Position numbers and translations under genes: made by a program. Source: Ceriagrion tenellum (taxonomy: Eukaryota; Arthropoda; Insecta; Odonata; Coenagrionidae). Taken from it: a DNA stretch of 64,000 nt. The notes under the pieces are model-generated. The model was given only the letters and a program-made list of their open reading frames with translations, made no database searches and had not been told where the DNA came from. Where the stretch lies: positions 37,588,795-37,652,794 of the forward strand of contig OY720633.1 in NCBI GenBank assembly GCA_963169105.1, read 5' to 3'. This document shows, piece after piece, positions 1 to 12,130 of this stretch; the stretch's first letter is position 1, and each line of letters starts with the position of its first letter.

Positions 1-261
1 CCGTGTAAAGTGGCCTTAGTTTTTGGTTTCTAGAGAATAATGTTGTAATTAAGACACGAAAGAGAAAGTATTGTAATTACTGGAGTTGGAGTCTCTTATT
101 TCATTGAGTAAAATTAAAAAAAAAACATTTAGCATAGATTTTTGCTTCGTCACGAGAAAAGTTGAGCCAAAATATAATCAATGCACAAGCACCAGGCAGA
201 CGTTTGAGTGAAACAAGTGCATACCATGCCATAAGAACATATGACACGGCTTTCGATAGTG

Positions 262-338
262 TTAATTTAGATAGCTTCAATGTAACAATGACTACTTCAT
301 ATTCATTAAAATTGTTTTGCCAACGTATATTGAAAAGT
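262..338. repeat. Dispersed repeat, copy 1
   Basis: About 77 bp nearly identical to 1456-1532. Both contain 'agcttcaatgtaacaatg' followed by 'ttcatattcattaaaattg'. This is probably a fragment of a dispersed element; the family is unknown. Confidence 0.7.
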
Positions 339-1082
339 ATTAATAAATAAAGAAGTTGATAGCGGTATGTTTTTTTAAGAGAAAAAAACTGGCAATTCGT
401 CAATGACATGTCATATTCAGTATTACATAACGTTGACTAATTGTCAGTCTAATTCAATTCAGTTTCAACGCAAAAATTCAATGAAGTTTAACTTCATGTA
501 GCATCTCCCGCTTGCGAAACACGAATACGCAGAATTCAGATTGTTCAAGGCTCTATTCATGAATCCGGGGATTCTAGGTTGGAATAGTAGTCCAGAGGAG
601 CGATTTCTCTCACGGTGAGTTTCGTTTATTCAAGTGATTTTTTCCTTCTGTTACGCTGAATTTTTCCCTTAACTGTTAGTTATTTTGAAGCTATTCTAAG
701 CGAAACTATTCATGAAAATAGCGAGATTTGTAGGGTGGATTCCTTTCACATGATTCTTCTAGTACCACCATTACGAATGAATGACGCAGCTTTAGATCAA
801 TTTAGTAGTTTTTTTATTATAGATTAATTTTGTAGTTTTTGTGGCAGTTGTAGGATACCTATTGTGAGGTGCATGTTGATGAAAGTTAATTTTGCATATT
901 GGTGTTAAATCTCCCCATGCCAAACATCCTTGAGGTAGCTTGCAGGGTAATATGCTGATGTAGACTTTCAGCCTAATACTGAAAAAGTTTTATGCCCTCA
1001 TATCTCTACAATTTACACGAATATCTGAGGCGAAAGCTCCACTTTTGATCAATATGAGCTAGCCGATTGATTTTCTAAGCAG

Positions 1083-1122
1083 AATAAATTTTCCCACTGG
1101 TGAACCAGTGGTAAAATTTATT
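1083..1122. repeat. 40-bp near-perfect palindrome
   Basis: Arms 'aataaatttt..cactggt' and its complement meet with a 2-bp centre and one mismatched pair. It could extrude as a hairpin. No protein-binding role can be assigned. Confidence 0.7.
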
Positions 1123-1455
1123 CCACTTAGCTCTGCCGACCTTGGGCCGCTTCCCAGCCATCTGATCGTCAGTTGAGCTCCTCTTTCCGGTCCGTCCGGG
1201 TGGTCCCAAAAAATAAGAGACTCGCCCATGAAATCACTCCCACCTCCTCCTCCTAATTCCACTCACTCCCGAGGATGACCCATTGACTTTCCGTCGCACT
1301 TTTTTCGCTACCGGTTGAGTCGGCTGGCCACTGTCGACTCGCCGGGCGTAAATTGAGTCGTCACTCATCCTCTGAAGTCTGCTTAGTTGGCGTGCAGTAA
1401 ATGGGAAACACGAGAGATTCGAGTTCTGGCATTCGGACAGCACTGGGAATGGAAG

Positions 1456-1532
1456 TGTTAATTTCGAAAGCTTCAATGTAACAATGACTACATTCATATT
1501 CATTAAAATTGTTTTGCCAACGTATGTTGGAA
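1456..1532. repeat. Dispersed repeat, copy 2
   Basis: Second, same-orientation copy of the 262-338 repeat, with a few substitutions and one inserted base. The two copies enclose about 1.1 kb with a GC-rich centre, so they could be the ends of a degraded composite element. No terminal inverted repeats or target duplications were found. Confidence 0.7.
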
Positions 1533-2927
1533 GGTTCAAGAGCAGTGCCTACCTTTATTTGGCATTCATATATTTTTATATTTTTGTAAACTGTTAAATT
1601 TCATATTAAATTTGGCACTCATATTACTTTGTCAAATTTTATCAAGTTCTGCCTCATAATTATGATGTATATCTTGCATTTTTCATCATCTTTAAGTATT
1701 CGGACCTGATGTCCTTCGTGGCGTCCAACATTTTCACCCTCTTCATGTCTCTCTCCCTATTATCAGACTCTTTTTATCTATCACTTCAACAGACCGTAAT
1801 TATTGATCACACCCTTCTTCCATTATATTTGACTCTCTCAAACTTTCCCCAATTAACCTCCTGGTGTGTCCTTCCCTTGCAACCATCTCCTCCTCAGTCG
1901 CCTTTCATTTGTTGCTTGAGGAAAGCGTGTCCTCTATCGTCCACAATATTTTTCACATACTTATTAACTGAATATGTTATTTAATTTATAACATTATCCT
2001 CACAAAAATGCTACCAAATAATGTGTGCAAGGAAGGCAATATTGAGATTTCACCGCAGATTTGTTGGCATCTGGATGCTCATACGTACCCGACCAGAATT
2101 TCAGCTTTCGTGAATAATTTTAATTACCTTGTTTAGTGAGTATATGTGGAGGACGACGACTATTTCAACTACATCATTTACCACGCTCGAAGGTTATAAA
2201 ACGTAATATTTGAGCATATATTCGTCTAAGCTACCCCGGAAAGCCATCAAATTTTACTTCTACAGAAAGACTACTTTACTTCATATCTTTTTAAAATCTT
2301 CAGGGAATATTGAGAGACAAAGTTGAACGAATCATTTTGGAATAACAGGATAGCTTCTCCAATATTGAAGTGAGGACTTTAATGGTTTCCCCACTTAAAT
2401 TTACGCCGTCGTGAAGGGTAGCCTCTTTTGTCTTTTTCATTCTATAACCACTGATAAATCATGTTCTGCTTATGTGCTTACTCTGTCTCCATGATACAAC
2501 TGATGACTATCGAATGTCTTCATTTTTGCAAGAACCCACGATTAATGGTACCTACTTACGTTCAGAGTAAGTCCAAAAATTTAAAGTCATACACTGAATC
2601 AATTGAACATACTCGGATATTACTTGGTGGATACAAAATTATACGAAATATGAGAAAGCTTCACTTAGTCTACCCATAAAAGAACTTTTTTACATATCAA
2701 GGATACGACTACCCTGCAGTAAATCAATATTTACTTATCAAGGATACGACTTGATACATGTCTGATTACAGGTCGAGACCTTATATGCATGAAAATCCAG
2801 AAGGTGGAGGGGCGTAACAAGGTATACTGATGTGAGGGATGGAAGCTGAAGGGTTACGTGAGGGATTCTGTTACATCACGGAAAAAATCCCAGTACGTCA
2901 CAAGGGCTGGGGTGTAGGGGAGTGTGA

Positions 2928-3230
2928 GTGACTTCTGTTGAGGAAAAAACAATTGATGAGGTTTTGTTCTACATTGGAGCTGCAACAGCTCATGAATCAG
3001 AAAGCAAATTTGGTTGTAATGAAGGACTACAAGTACGCAAAATCTACAAATCCAACCCTCTTAATGCTTTGACACATGATTTATTACGCAAAGATTTTTA
3101 TGCCTTACAAAGTCCTCTCCTTTCAGTGGGAATCATTGACAACAACTGGTGCCAGGAGTTGTACACCTTTTTGGAGACCTTTCCAATAAATATTTTGCAG
3201 AACCTCAGGAACCTCATCTCGTGGCTTTGA
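2928..3230 (+). other. Unrecognised 100-codon open frame, no ATG start
   Basis: An open frame bounded upstream by an in-frame TGA just before a GTG. The translation has balanced, protein-like composition (acidic N-terminus, several Leu/Asn-rich stretches) and no low complexity. I recognise no domain. It may be a piece of a decayed transposon gene or a chance frame; no splice sites, promoter or poly(A) signal were identified around it. Confidence 0.15.
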
Positions 3231-3346
3231 CAGCTTAAATATTTTAGATTAAATTATAATGTTTTAAATTTAACGACTAATCATAAAATGACCCATTATG
3301 TAACAGGTACTTAACGCCTTATTTAAATATGTGACGTAAATTTTAA

Positions 3347-3440
3347 TCTCAATTTTGCCTTTCAAACCAAAAGAAATTTCGGAACCAATAAATCCGGTCT
3401 CAAATTAGCGTTAATTGATTTCTAACTTATGGTTCTTACA
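3347..3440. repeat. Local direct repeat, copy 1
   Basis: About 95 bp similar to 3796-3891, in the same orientation. Shared words are 'tgcctttcaaac', 'tctcaaattag' and 'attgatttctaact'. The pair brackets the glycine-rich exon relic at 3.7 kb, so it probably arose by a small tandem duplication in the decaying gene. Confidence 0.65.
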
Positions 3441-3695
3441 CGGCATTTAAAGGGATTCGTTTGGTATAAAGAAAGGTCTCACAAATGCTTTATACACCGC
3501 TTTTAAGACATGGTGATACACAAGGTAACAGCATGCGATGCACGAATGATCGGCCATCAAGCCTCTCTCTTAGGTCACAGGAACTGTAGGAGCACTCTAA
3601 AATTTATAATATTTTTCAGCCAAATACTGAGTAAACACAAAATAAAACAATAACTGCAAGGAAAATATCAGGGATGTCATCATGTGCAATATGGA

Positions 3696-3761
3696 TTTCC
3701 CACCCTACCCACCAACCGCCCCTCGTCCAGCCGCCCTCACCAGTGAAGCCACCGCCTCCTA
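3696..3761 (-). pseudogene. Relic of glycine-rich exon 3 (unit 0)
   Basis: Read on the minus strand this short stretch encodes a Gly/Trp-rich peptide of the pattern GGGGFTGEGGWTRGGWW, like exon 3 of the intact family members at 33.0 and 52.9 kb. It is preceded by an AG dinucleotide (...TGTCATAG) that could be the old acceptor. The rest of the exon is gone. Sequence at 4.2-4.4 kb resembles intron 2 of gene 1 near 33.95 kb, and a matching promoter relic lies at 9.86 kb, which supports a decayed third gene copy rather than a chance Gly-rich run. Confidence 0.6.
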
Positions 3762-3795
3762 TGACACATGGGGTTTGAAGTATGACAAGTTTCAT

Positions 3796-3891
3796 CTCAG
3801 TTGTGCCTTTCAAACAAAAAAAAAATTCGGAATCCATAAGATCTGTCTCAAATTAGTTATTATTGATTTCTAACTGATGGATCTTTACAGT
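3796..3891. repeat. Local direct repeat, copy 2
   Basis: Second copy of the 3347-3440 repeat, lying just upstream (minus-strand sense) of the glycine-rich relic. Divergence between the copies is clear but moderate. Confidence 0.65.
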
Positions 3892-6800
3892 ATGACAAGG
3901 CGTTCGAAAGCATGGGATTGTACACAGAATAGAAAGGGAAAAAGCCATCGCCGCCTAAAGCTCTTGGGATTTGGAGAATGACCAAGTATCATTTTATTAT
4001 TGCACCAGCATTGAAAATGCAGGCGTTTAAAAGCAATCGTATGAAAAAAATTATTAGAAAATGTATTGTTTGTTCTATTTGGCCATCAGAGATTTTATAT
4101 TGAAATAGAATAAACTATCTTTTGTAAACCCTGATTATTCCAACTATTTCTCCATTTGAATTTGATGATGCGCGCGTCAAACGTGATCACATTTTGTCTT
4201 TTGTCGAATCTGAAGGATTCTAACTATTTTCTTTGATGGATTGATTATTACTCATGCTCCATTTTTGGTAATGTTTATATATTTTATATTATTGTTTTGA
4301 AACACTATTTCAGGTAATACGATTTTCGTACCATTCATTTTTGCGATGTACCATTACTCGAGGCTTAGCGTGTGACTTACTTTGGATTTTTTCTCTGATT
4401 GCTAATTTAAACCTCTTATAAATACTCTGGGGCGAAGAAAAGATATCCTAATAAATCCAGCTCCGTTAATTAACATTTATAGGTTTTCCCTCTTAACTCC
4501 TCCAGGAGTCCGATTACATTAATGGTAGTGGTAAACGATTCCGAAGAGTGCGTAGTGACGATCTGGAGTCAACTTTCTCTCTTGTTCTTTTTTTACAACG
4601 AATTCTGTTGCGACGCTTAGTTCTAGTGCAGTGTACATAATCGGTGTTCCCGGAACTCTAATAGAGTCTTTCCCCAGAAATTAACTGTATTTGATTGGTG
4701 AAGTGCTGCAAATGTTCTATCATCACCACATAATCCTTAAAAAACAGTGTCAGAAGGTTCAAAATCAACGATAAGGTCTGCCATTCCACTCTAAACTTTT
4801 AAGCTAAGGATTTCTGTATTTCAGTAAATGCATGGAATAAAGAAAGTTGGAGCGCTCTACCGCAAGTTGATATATATCTTCAGAGAAACGCCCTTTTCTA
4901 GCTACAATGGAAAAACGACAGGGAATTGAAAGAAAGACAGTCGATTGTTCGATATTGAGACCTTAAGTAATCCACAACAAATAAAAATGAGGAGAACTTG
5001 GAGTACCTAAAAATTCACGGGCAACAGATATGCCCAGGTATTACAGGATAGGTGGCCAAAGGAATATTCATTCAATTAATTTTTTTTAGAAGTTTAGAAA
5101 ATTGGTTATAGTGAGGGAAAGAGAAAGCAAGGAACCTCTAGCAGTGAATGTTTTCTTTGTTTTAGTCTGTTTTTTTCATGATAGACGGCCATTGTCACTC
5201 CAGGGCCATCAAAAAATTATTTGGAGCTTAATACTCAATTTAAAGAGTATAGGAGTGATGAGAGTACGACCAAATCCATTGCCCTAACGAAGTAGAAGCA
5301 GCAATTTTCGGCATCTAAGCGAGAAATTGTTTGAAATTTTTTTATGACATTATAAGTCCATTTGACTGAAAGAAACTTGTGTGCTGCTAGAATATAAAGA
5401 GAGCATACCCCATCCTCTTAAAGGGCTACCGCAGGAAGTAGAGGAGTGCAATAGTTTGTGCTGGCAATTCTTTCCTTGCCAAATTGTCTTTTCTTTCGCA
5501 TACTTGTTTGCAAAAGATTTTTTGGAAAACGATTTTTCGGAAAAGATCCGGGAACATGGCTCAAAAACGGTGACAATTGAAATAGTCAAGATAATGCGAT
5601 AAGGCTTTACGAGTGGTTATTGATCAAGCTCGGAGTATTATCAAGTTCATGTAAAATTTCAATGAGAGGGTAACATCTAAATTAGGGTTTTTCCAGGATT
5701 TACTTCTCGGCACCGCTCACTATCAAAAAGCAAATAAAGACTCGTGTAAATACTCCAGTTGAAGAGCAGAGTCACAGGATTTGTGACAACAATATGAGTT
5801 TTCGAAGGGTGTTGTAACACTTTTACCACGGACAACTTGTAGAGTTTTGCATCTAAATGGAAAAATCTACAAGTCTTCGGTAAAAGGTGCAGGTCCGATA
5901 TAATAATTCGCCTCTTAGAAAAGTATGCTTCAATTCTAGGCGATTTCCTCATTCATTTTAAGACGAATAAATATAAGTGGACGTATTTTTAACCATGCTG
6001 ACTTTGATCAAGCGATGTATACCGATCGGAATCAAGGCGTGTTAGGTTCATAACGTAGGCTGTGCGCCTGACACATCGCACGCAATAACCTTTTGCCAAC
6101 TCATATTACACTCGCATTCGTGAGTTAGACTTCAAAGCCTCTTTTCAAGGAAGGACTTAAGTGAGTAACAAGTAAGTGTTTAACTTTTTGCATATCAATG
6201 GCAGTAAGTGTAACCGAAAGGGAATGGCTCCCCCGGCTCCCTCCACCTCGGTAAGGCTCGAGCGGGCGTATGGCCATGGAGAACGCAGGAGGAATCAGCT
6301 GACCGGGACTGCGGCCCGCGTGCACCTGGCACAGCGTTGTGTGTGGGGTGCAAGGCAGTATCAGCCGCAAAAATATTTTATTTATGAAAAACGGTAGAAC
6401 TCACGTCAAAATGGAGTTAATTTTGGCCCTGAAGAACTCCTATGTTGATTCGAAATTTCAACCTCTCAAATTATGGTGGGGTGAAGAAAGGATATCATAA
6501 AAAATTCATCTCCATTAATTAATATTTAGTGGTCGCTCAAGAGACAGAAATGCAACGACGTTCAATTTCACCGATTGTTGGAGAAGCACATCATTTCTAT
6601 GGGTAGCTCTCCAAGTTCAAGTTCTAAAGGACCAAAATTTACTCAATTTTGACGAATGTGCAACTGTTTTTCGTAAATTAAAAATTTTGCGAGTGCTATT
6701 ATCCTGCAAATATATCAATTATCAATTTTATAAGTAACTCATGACCTTACTCATGATCGTTTCCTATTATAAATTCTCAGAATTAAATTTAAATCAATCA

Positions 6801-6919
6801 TATTGCTAGAAGGATATTTGTGATTTTTTATTTTAACTTTTTTCCCAATCATTTATTTTGTACTCCACGAAGAATACAGACGATCAAACTACTATGATTT
6901 TATGGCAACGTCTAACCTA
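3892..6919. other. Intron-derived DNA of decayed unit 0
   Basis: I see no gene. Segments resemble intron 2 of the glycine-rich genes: about 4.26-4.40 kb matches 33.95-34.05 kb, and 6.72-7.16 kb matches 53.92-54.33 kb. A diverged repeat pair lies at about 4390-4500 and 6440-6540, sharing 'gaagaaa.gatatc' and 'ttaattaa.atttat'. Open frames here are short and on both strands. Confidence 0.45.
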
Positions 6920-7474
6920 AATGCGTAACCCTACTACGAACGAAAATTCCGCATCAGATAGTGGATTCTAAAGTAGAACCTTGGACATAATTCCAGATAA
7001 AGGCAAGTGTACGACCAGCTTGACTGACACAGTTGGCGCGGTGAAGAGATCGTATCAAATGTACGCAAACTCTTATCTAAATATGTGAATGAAAATAAAC
7101 AGCAGTGCTAATGATATCATATTAAATTATCACTACTGATCTCTCGTTACTAATTTTCGTACCGTAATTTTTCTAGTATTTCGAATCTTTACATTCTCGT
7201 ACTTTTCCTTTAAAACAGCGGAATGAGTGACTGGGACTATGGGTAGTAGTTTTCGTTATGTATCAGGACCAATATAAGCTGCAATTAAGCACCACCTTTG
7301 ATCAGTTACTTTGGTTTTCCTCGAATTCAGTTCGTATTTCGTTGAACAAGGCTTTAACATCGAGGCAGAAATGAAAGCCTTCTTCTTTGTTGTGAAAACA
7401 CGGAAAACGTTTATTGACGCTTCCTCTGCCCTGACAAGTGCATGGTTTCTATCACCGAATTCCACTCTGTTACT
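6920..7474 (+). repeat. Left arm of large inverted repeat
   Basis: 555 bp that is the near-identical reverse complement of 8531-9085, with only scattered substitutions and equal arm lengths. The first part is related to glycine-gene intron DNA at 54.0-54.3 kb, so the inverted duplication copied pre-existing local sequence and is not a transposon with its own ends. The arms are far more alike than any other paralogous pair of this age in the window, implying a recent event or gene conversion. Confidence 0.9.
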
Positions 7475-8530
7475 AATGTTTTTATTTGTCAATTTTTAAT
7501 ATTAACAAATAAAAGCATTTTTACATATTGTGGATGATATAAAATTTTCATATAAATTAGAAAGTTTTACCCTGGCTTTAATTTTATGACTGTGCAAATT
7601 GTAGGACTAGAAATTGTGTAAACATATTCGTTCGTTAACAACAAAATATGAGTTATAAAAATTTGTGCTTGCCATTTTTTGTATTTTTATGTATTCTCGC
7701 AACTTTTGATGGAAATTCAATGCTGTAGATTACGTAGTTTTCCCTAGGCTGAGTTACAAAGTCATGTCGTTGACAAAACGGCTAAATTTAAGGTGCGCGG
7801 TGTCGTATTGCATTATTGTGTCTACATTTTTGATTTTATCATATAATAAAAAACTATTTCTGAATTTGCATAAAATTTTCTTTAAAGTGGTGTATAAAAT
7901 ATTGCACTAGCATTTGCATGGACCAGGATATAAATTTTCAAAGTAAAGCGGTACATTATTTTGACACCGACGGTAGCCTAGTCGAAAGTTGAAATTTTGG
8001 TTAGTGTCGATTTGGTGGGAACATCCGACGATCAGGTGGAGCTTCACCCTTTCGTCCCTCCCAATCCGGCCATTTCCTCGACCCTCGTTCGACTGCGAAG
8101 CTCACGGACAAAGACCCACTCAACGGGGTAGGGGTTGGGGAACTTGACCACCTCCACTATAATTTTAACTTTCCGCAATACCAAATATTGCAACAACAGA
8201 TGAACTTAATGGTTATCCTTGTCAAAATACGTTGAAAATCGTCTTTTTATCGACAATCTACGATCATTTTTAAGGGAGCACTACATTTTAACCGAAACTT
8301 TAGCCAAAATTTTTATATCTTAACTACCATCGTGGTTTTTGGCCACGCACACACTTTCGAACTTCTCGTAAACAACAACAGTCACCCGACCTGTCTCAAG
8401 TTCAACTTGCTCGCTCCTCCCTCCCCCAGAATTACATAGTAGCCAAGGTTGCTGCGAGCGGCCGTTGGACCACTACAGCAAAAAAATGACGTAGGGTCAA
8501 AAAAAACCCGACGATAGCAGTTAAGGGTTA
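7475..8530. other. Spacer of the inverted repeat
   Basis: 1,056 bp between the arms. It is AT-rich, with a GC-richer patch at about 7,970-8,150 and another at 8,380-8,470. No gene, RNA or transposon ends recognised. Confidence 0.5.
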
Positions 8531-9085
8531 AGTAACAGAGTGGAATTCTGTGATAGAAAACATGCACTTGTCAGGGCAGAGGAAGCGTCAATAAACATTT
8601 TCCGTGTTTTCACAACAAAGAAGAAGGCTTTCATTTCTGCCTCGATGTTAAAGCCTTGTTCAACGAAATACGAACTGAATTCGAGGAAAACCAAAGTAAC
8701 TGATCAAAGGTGGTGCTTAATTGCAGCTTATATTGGTCCTGATACATAACGAAAACTACTACCCATAGTCCCAGTCACTCATTCCGCTGTTTTAAAGGAA
8801 AAGTACGAGAATGTAAAGATTCGAAATACTAGAAAAATTATGGTACGAAAATTAGTAACGAGAGATCAGTAGTGATAATTTAATATGATATCATTAGCAC
8901 TGCTGTTTATTTTCATTCACATATTTAGATAAGAGTTTGCGTACATTTGATACGATATCTTCACCGCGCCAACTGTGTCAGTCAAGCTGGTCGTACACTT
9001 GCCTTTATCTCGAATAATGTCCAAGGTTCTACTTTAGAATCCACTATCTGATGCGGAATTTTCGTTCGTAGTAGGGTTACGCATT
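8531..9085 (-). repeat. Right arm of large inverted repeat
   Basis: Reverse-complement copy of 6920-7474. The facing open frames in the two arms (7256-7492 minus and 8540-8749 plus) give nearly the same peptide only because the DNA is duplicated. There is no reason to think it is coding. Confidence 0.9.
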
Positions 9086-9857
9086 AAGGTTATTAAAATA
9101 AGGTGAAATCGATCAAAAATATACCAAAGGCAGTCAATATGCATGGAGTGGAAAATTGCGCTAGTTACAAATATTTTGGTTGATTTCGCAGTAAATTCTT
9201 TCACATTTGGAGTAGGGTATTTTAATAATGTGCAAAACATGCTCTATTAATCTGGGAAATTTATATATTCATAAGATTACAGAATATCATTAGAGTAAAG
9301 CCGCATTAGCTCCATTGCTGCGTAAAATATTACTTAAAGTAAAATATACCGAAGAATAGTGATTATACATTCTATATCAATTGCAATTTAATTAGTCTCG
9401 AGTCAGGACTTTTGCTTTGTCTTTATGATATCACTATAAGCGAAGAATAAGAAAGAAATTGATTTGGGTGTAAGGATGAGTTGATTAATTAATAATGTAT
9501 AGAAAATAAAAATGGACGGTGCCAGGGTTGAATCAAGAGAGTGAATCATATAAAAAGGGAATAAAGTATGGTATGATATAGGTATGTATGATTTGTGTGT
9601 ACTAATTCAGAGTGAATACATTATGACTCATTAATTTATAATTCTCTCTGCTCGTTTGTCGTAATTCTTTTCCTTCATCCGATGTGTTTAATTACCAAAG
9701 TTATCCGATTTAAAAGAGAGTAGTTACAAGTTATATTTGAGAAAAGTATTGAACGCGCCTTGTTGATTACTTCCGATGTCATATCGTAATTTAAATTTCT
9801 GTTCTCGCTGGGTTATGTCCTAAATTGAGGATTATCTGAACGAGGAAGTATTCAAGG
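9086..9857. other. Intergenic or relic intron 1 of unit 0
   Basis: No gene seen. By position it corresponds to intron 1 of the glycine-rich gene copies, but I found no copy of the conserved 52-nt exon 2 anywhere between 3.8 and 9.8 kb. Confidence 0.4.
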
Positions 9858-10310
9858 CTTCATCGGCCAGCCTTTGAGCTACATGTGGAAAAGATCGTCT
9901 AACTACTCGCACCAGGATTCCTAAGGCCTGCTGCCTCGTGATGATATTTCTTTCTCATGGAAAAACCTTTTGATTGGGTCGCCTTCGAAGAGCAGTCTTT
10001 GAAGTACACTTGAATCATCCTTGCAAGCAGCGCGCCAATTTATTGCAAAGTGTTCGCTGCTCCTACTTCCCTCCTCCAACAGCCATCCCCTACCAAACCT
10101 ACTTGACCCATTACCCTCCCACCCTCCCTATTCCTCCAGAACTCCTAAAATCTCATACTCAGGCAGGATTCTTCCCTTTCCCTCTGCGAAACCACTCACG
10201 TCTCCCTCTTCTATTGAGAGAGAGAGAGAGAGAGTGGTGAGAGCCTCATTTCATCCTCGGCACTCTTACTGAAATCCTGTTATCAGGACCCCTCTGCAAA
10301 GACCCTGGGT
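9858..10310 (-). pseudogene. Degenerate promoter and exon 1 of unit 0
   Basis: This aligns with the promoter and 5' UTR of gene 2 (61.7-62.15 kb) and gene 1 (37.84-38.24 kb), sharing 'gcctgctgcctcg', 'gggtcgccttcgaagagcag', 'gcaagcagcgcgcc' and 'acccctctgcaaag'. The minus-strand ATG AAG start is still visible at 9863-9858, but the following splice donor GT has become CC. The TATA box seen in the other two copies is replaced by AATAAATTGG. With only a stub of exon 3 at 3.7 kb, this gene copy is dead. Confidence 0.7.
10214..10234. repeat. (GA)n microsatellite
   Basis: About ten GA units inside the unit 0 promoter relic. Units 1 and 2 have at most a short GAGAGAGTGAGTG-type run at the matching place, so the expansion is specific to this copy. 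Confidence 0.85.
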
Positions 10311-10329
10311 TTTACACGTTTCATCTTTA

Positions 10330-11645
10330 GTTAAAAATACAACTCTGGTTTTGGTAAATTTTCATATGATTTAACGGTTGGCTATGGCCGGGACTAGTTG
10401 ACTAGCTCAACGTTGACAAGAGGCCCGTTAATATGCTCATTGATAGCTAGCAGTGGAGAAATACAATAAATAAGAACAAAAAAATAAACTCTCCAGGGTG
10501 TCTTACATGTTAATAAAGTAACCAACTCTTTCATAATAGCATTAGACAAATCAGAGTATTTATTTAACTTTCGGTCTATAAACAACATTAGACAAATTTC
10601 TCATTGACCGTTTGACATTGGCTCCATCCTGCATCACGGAGTTCATGAATACAGACAAAAAAGAATAACCTAAACTTTTCTTGACTGAAAAGAAACATAG
10701 AGGTACATTTTTCCCATTCGGGCTCATTAATCCAACCCACAAAAGAAATCTCACCAAAAAAATAAACTTGACCTTGAGGGCCATACTTCCACAAATGTAA
10801 ACGAATGGGAGACGGAACTGACAAAACTTAAATAATTGTAAATCCCCAAATATGGGCACAACAACAGAAAGCATGAGTCTTTCAGTTGCTCCCTCACCAT
10901 AGCCACTTGCCATATACCTCAAACCCAATCACACTTACACCGACACACACTGCCATACTAAAACTTTCACGGTTAAACACAGGTTCAATAGAGCTAGAGA
11001 GATGTTGTCTATAGGAAGGTCGAAGGCAGAGAGAGCGTGGAGCCGTCTTTTCTTTCGCTCCCGTCCTTATCGGCAGGGTTGCCGCGTCTCTCTGCAGCAG
11101 ACGACTTTTTCCTTCCGCTAGCTGCGCGGGCACCTTCTGTGCTTCGGCGGGCTTTTGAATCAGCCGCGATGGTGTACTGCGCTCCACGCGTTCGCCCGTC
11201 CTGCTCCCTTGGTGGTGAGCCATTGATTACAGGGGCGGGTTCCTTCCAGCCCACGTCCAGGAGTGACCAGCCCCTCCACCGCGTACCCGTGGTTCACCGG
11301 CTTGTCCTGCGTGCTCCAAAAGGTTATATTTCTCTCATACACACTCCTAAAGAAAAACAAAACACACACTATGAGCTTAGGCCTCAAGTACATGGCTAAA
11401 TGGACTTTCTCCTCCAATGTAGGGACACCGCGCGAAGATAAAAGAAAAGAAAACTAGGACGTATTTGTGGATTGGATCTAAAATATTTTTGATTTTACAC
11501 ATAACAAATAGTCACTGGGAACAGTCCCACAAAAATAATTATCTTTATAATAAGTACCTTTCTTGGCTGTACATGATAAAAGTATTGAGTAAAAATTAAA
11601 TAAAGTCCCCTATCAAAATAACAATGATAATACGTATAAACTGAA
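10330..11645. other. Insertion in unit 0 upstream region, unclassified
   Basis: Relative to the upstream regions of gene 1 and gene 2, unit 0 carries about 1.3 kb of extra DNA here. Homology to 62.3-62.6 kb resumes near 11.8 kb. The centre (about 11,020-11,300) is much more GC-rich than its surroundings. Minus-strand frames of 109-122 codons exist, but I recognise no domain. I found no terminal repeats, so it may be a retroelement 5' region or another inserted fragment. Confidence 0.35.
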
Positions 11646-11799
11646 ATGGTTTCTTGGACATTACAATATTTTACCTCCCTCCTGCTCGACTGTCTTCGAG
11701 CTTCCCGGAATACATTCTCTCTTAATTAACGGGTTACAATGTATTGCAGGCACCTCAAAGTCAAGCCTAAAATCAATTCCGTAGCGACTCATCTCAACG

Positions 11800-12130
11800 T
11801 CGAAAAATCTCCCGACGAAGTTCGACCTGCACCATGGTATTCGCAACTCAATGATATCTATATGACCGGGTATACCTAGGAGACCTGTGGATATATACAA
11901 TTTGATCCAAGAAAGGACCATAGCTGTGTAAATCTAGTCATAAAAACAATAGGTCATCTATGGTTTGTGTGTTATCTTTGTGGAATTTTGCTCTCATACT
12001 TATATGAATCAGTGTTGTAAATTCCGCCACATTTTTGTTGTATTACCGTTTTAACGCTTCAGATGTTTTTTCGAGCGGTATACTTGGAGTTGCGCGTAGT
12101 ACATTAAAGAGGGTTTTACTAATTTTATAC
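11800..12130. repeat. Far-upstream segment of unit 0
   Basis: This aligns with 62,340-62,640 beyond the promoter of gene 2, sharing 'gacgaagttc', 'gcaccatggtattcgc' / 'gcaccagggtattcgc', 'ttatctttgtggaattttg' and 'ttttaacgc'. It shows that the duplicated unit extends at least 2 kb upstream of the promoter relic. Confidence 0.6.

Larger units (their letters stand above)
1..3345. other. Intergenic DNA, no recognised gene
   Basis: I see no supported gene here. It holds an 80-bp dispersed repeat pair (262-338 and 1456-1532), a 40-bp near-palindrome at 1083-1122, a locally GC-rich stretch at about 1130-1440, and a short direct repeat of 'tatcaaggatacgact' near 2694 and 2737. A 100-codon open frame at 2928-3230 (+) lacks an ATG start and matches nothing I recognise. 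Splice sites and a promoter could not be assigned. Confidence 0.5.

Noticed and set aside
7256..8749. Two matching 69-78 aa frames read as a duplicated gene
   Set aside because: They are the same DNA in the two arms of the inverted repeat. No other evidence for coding.
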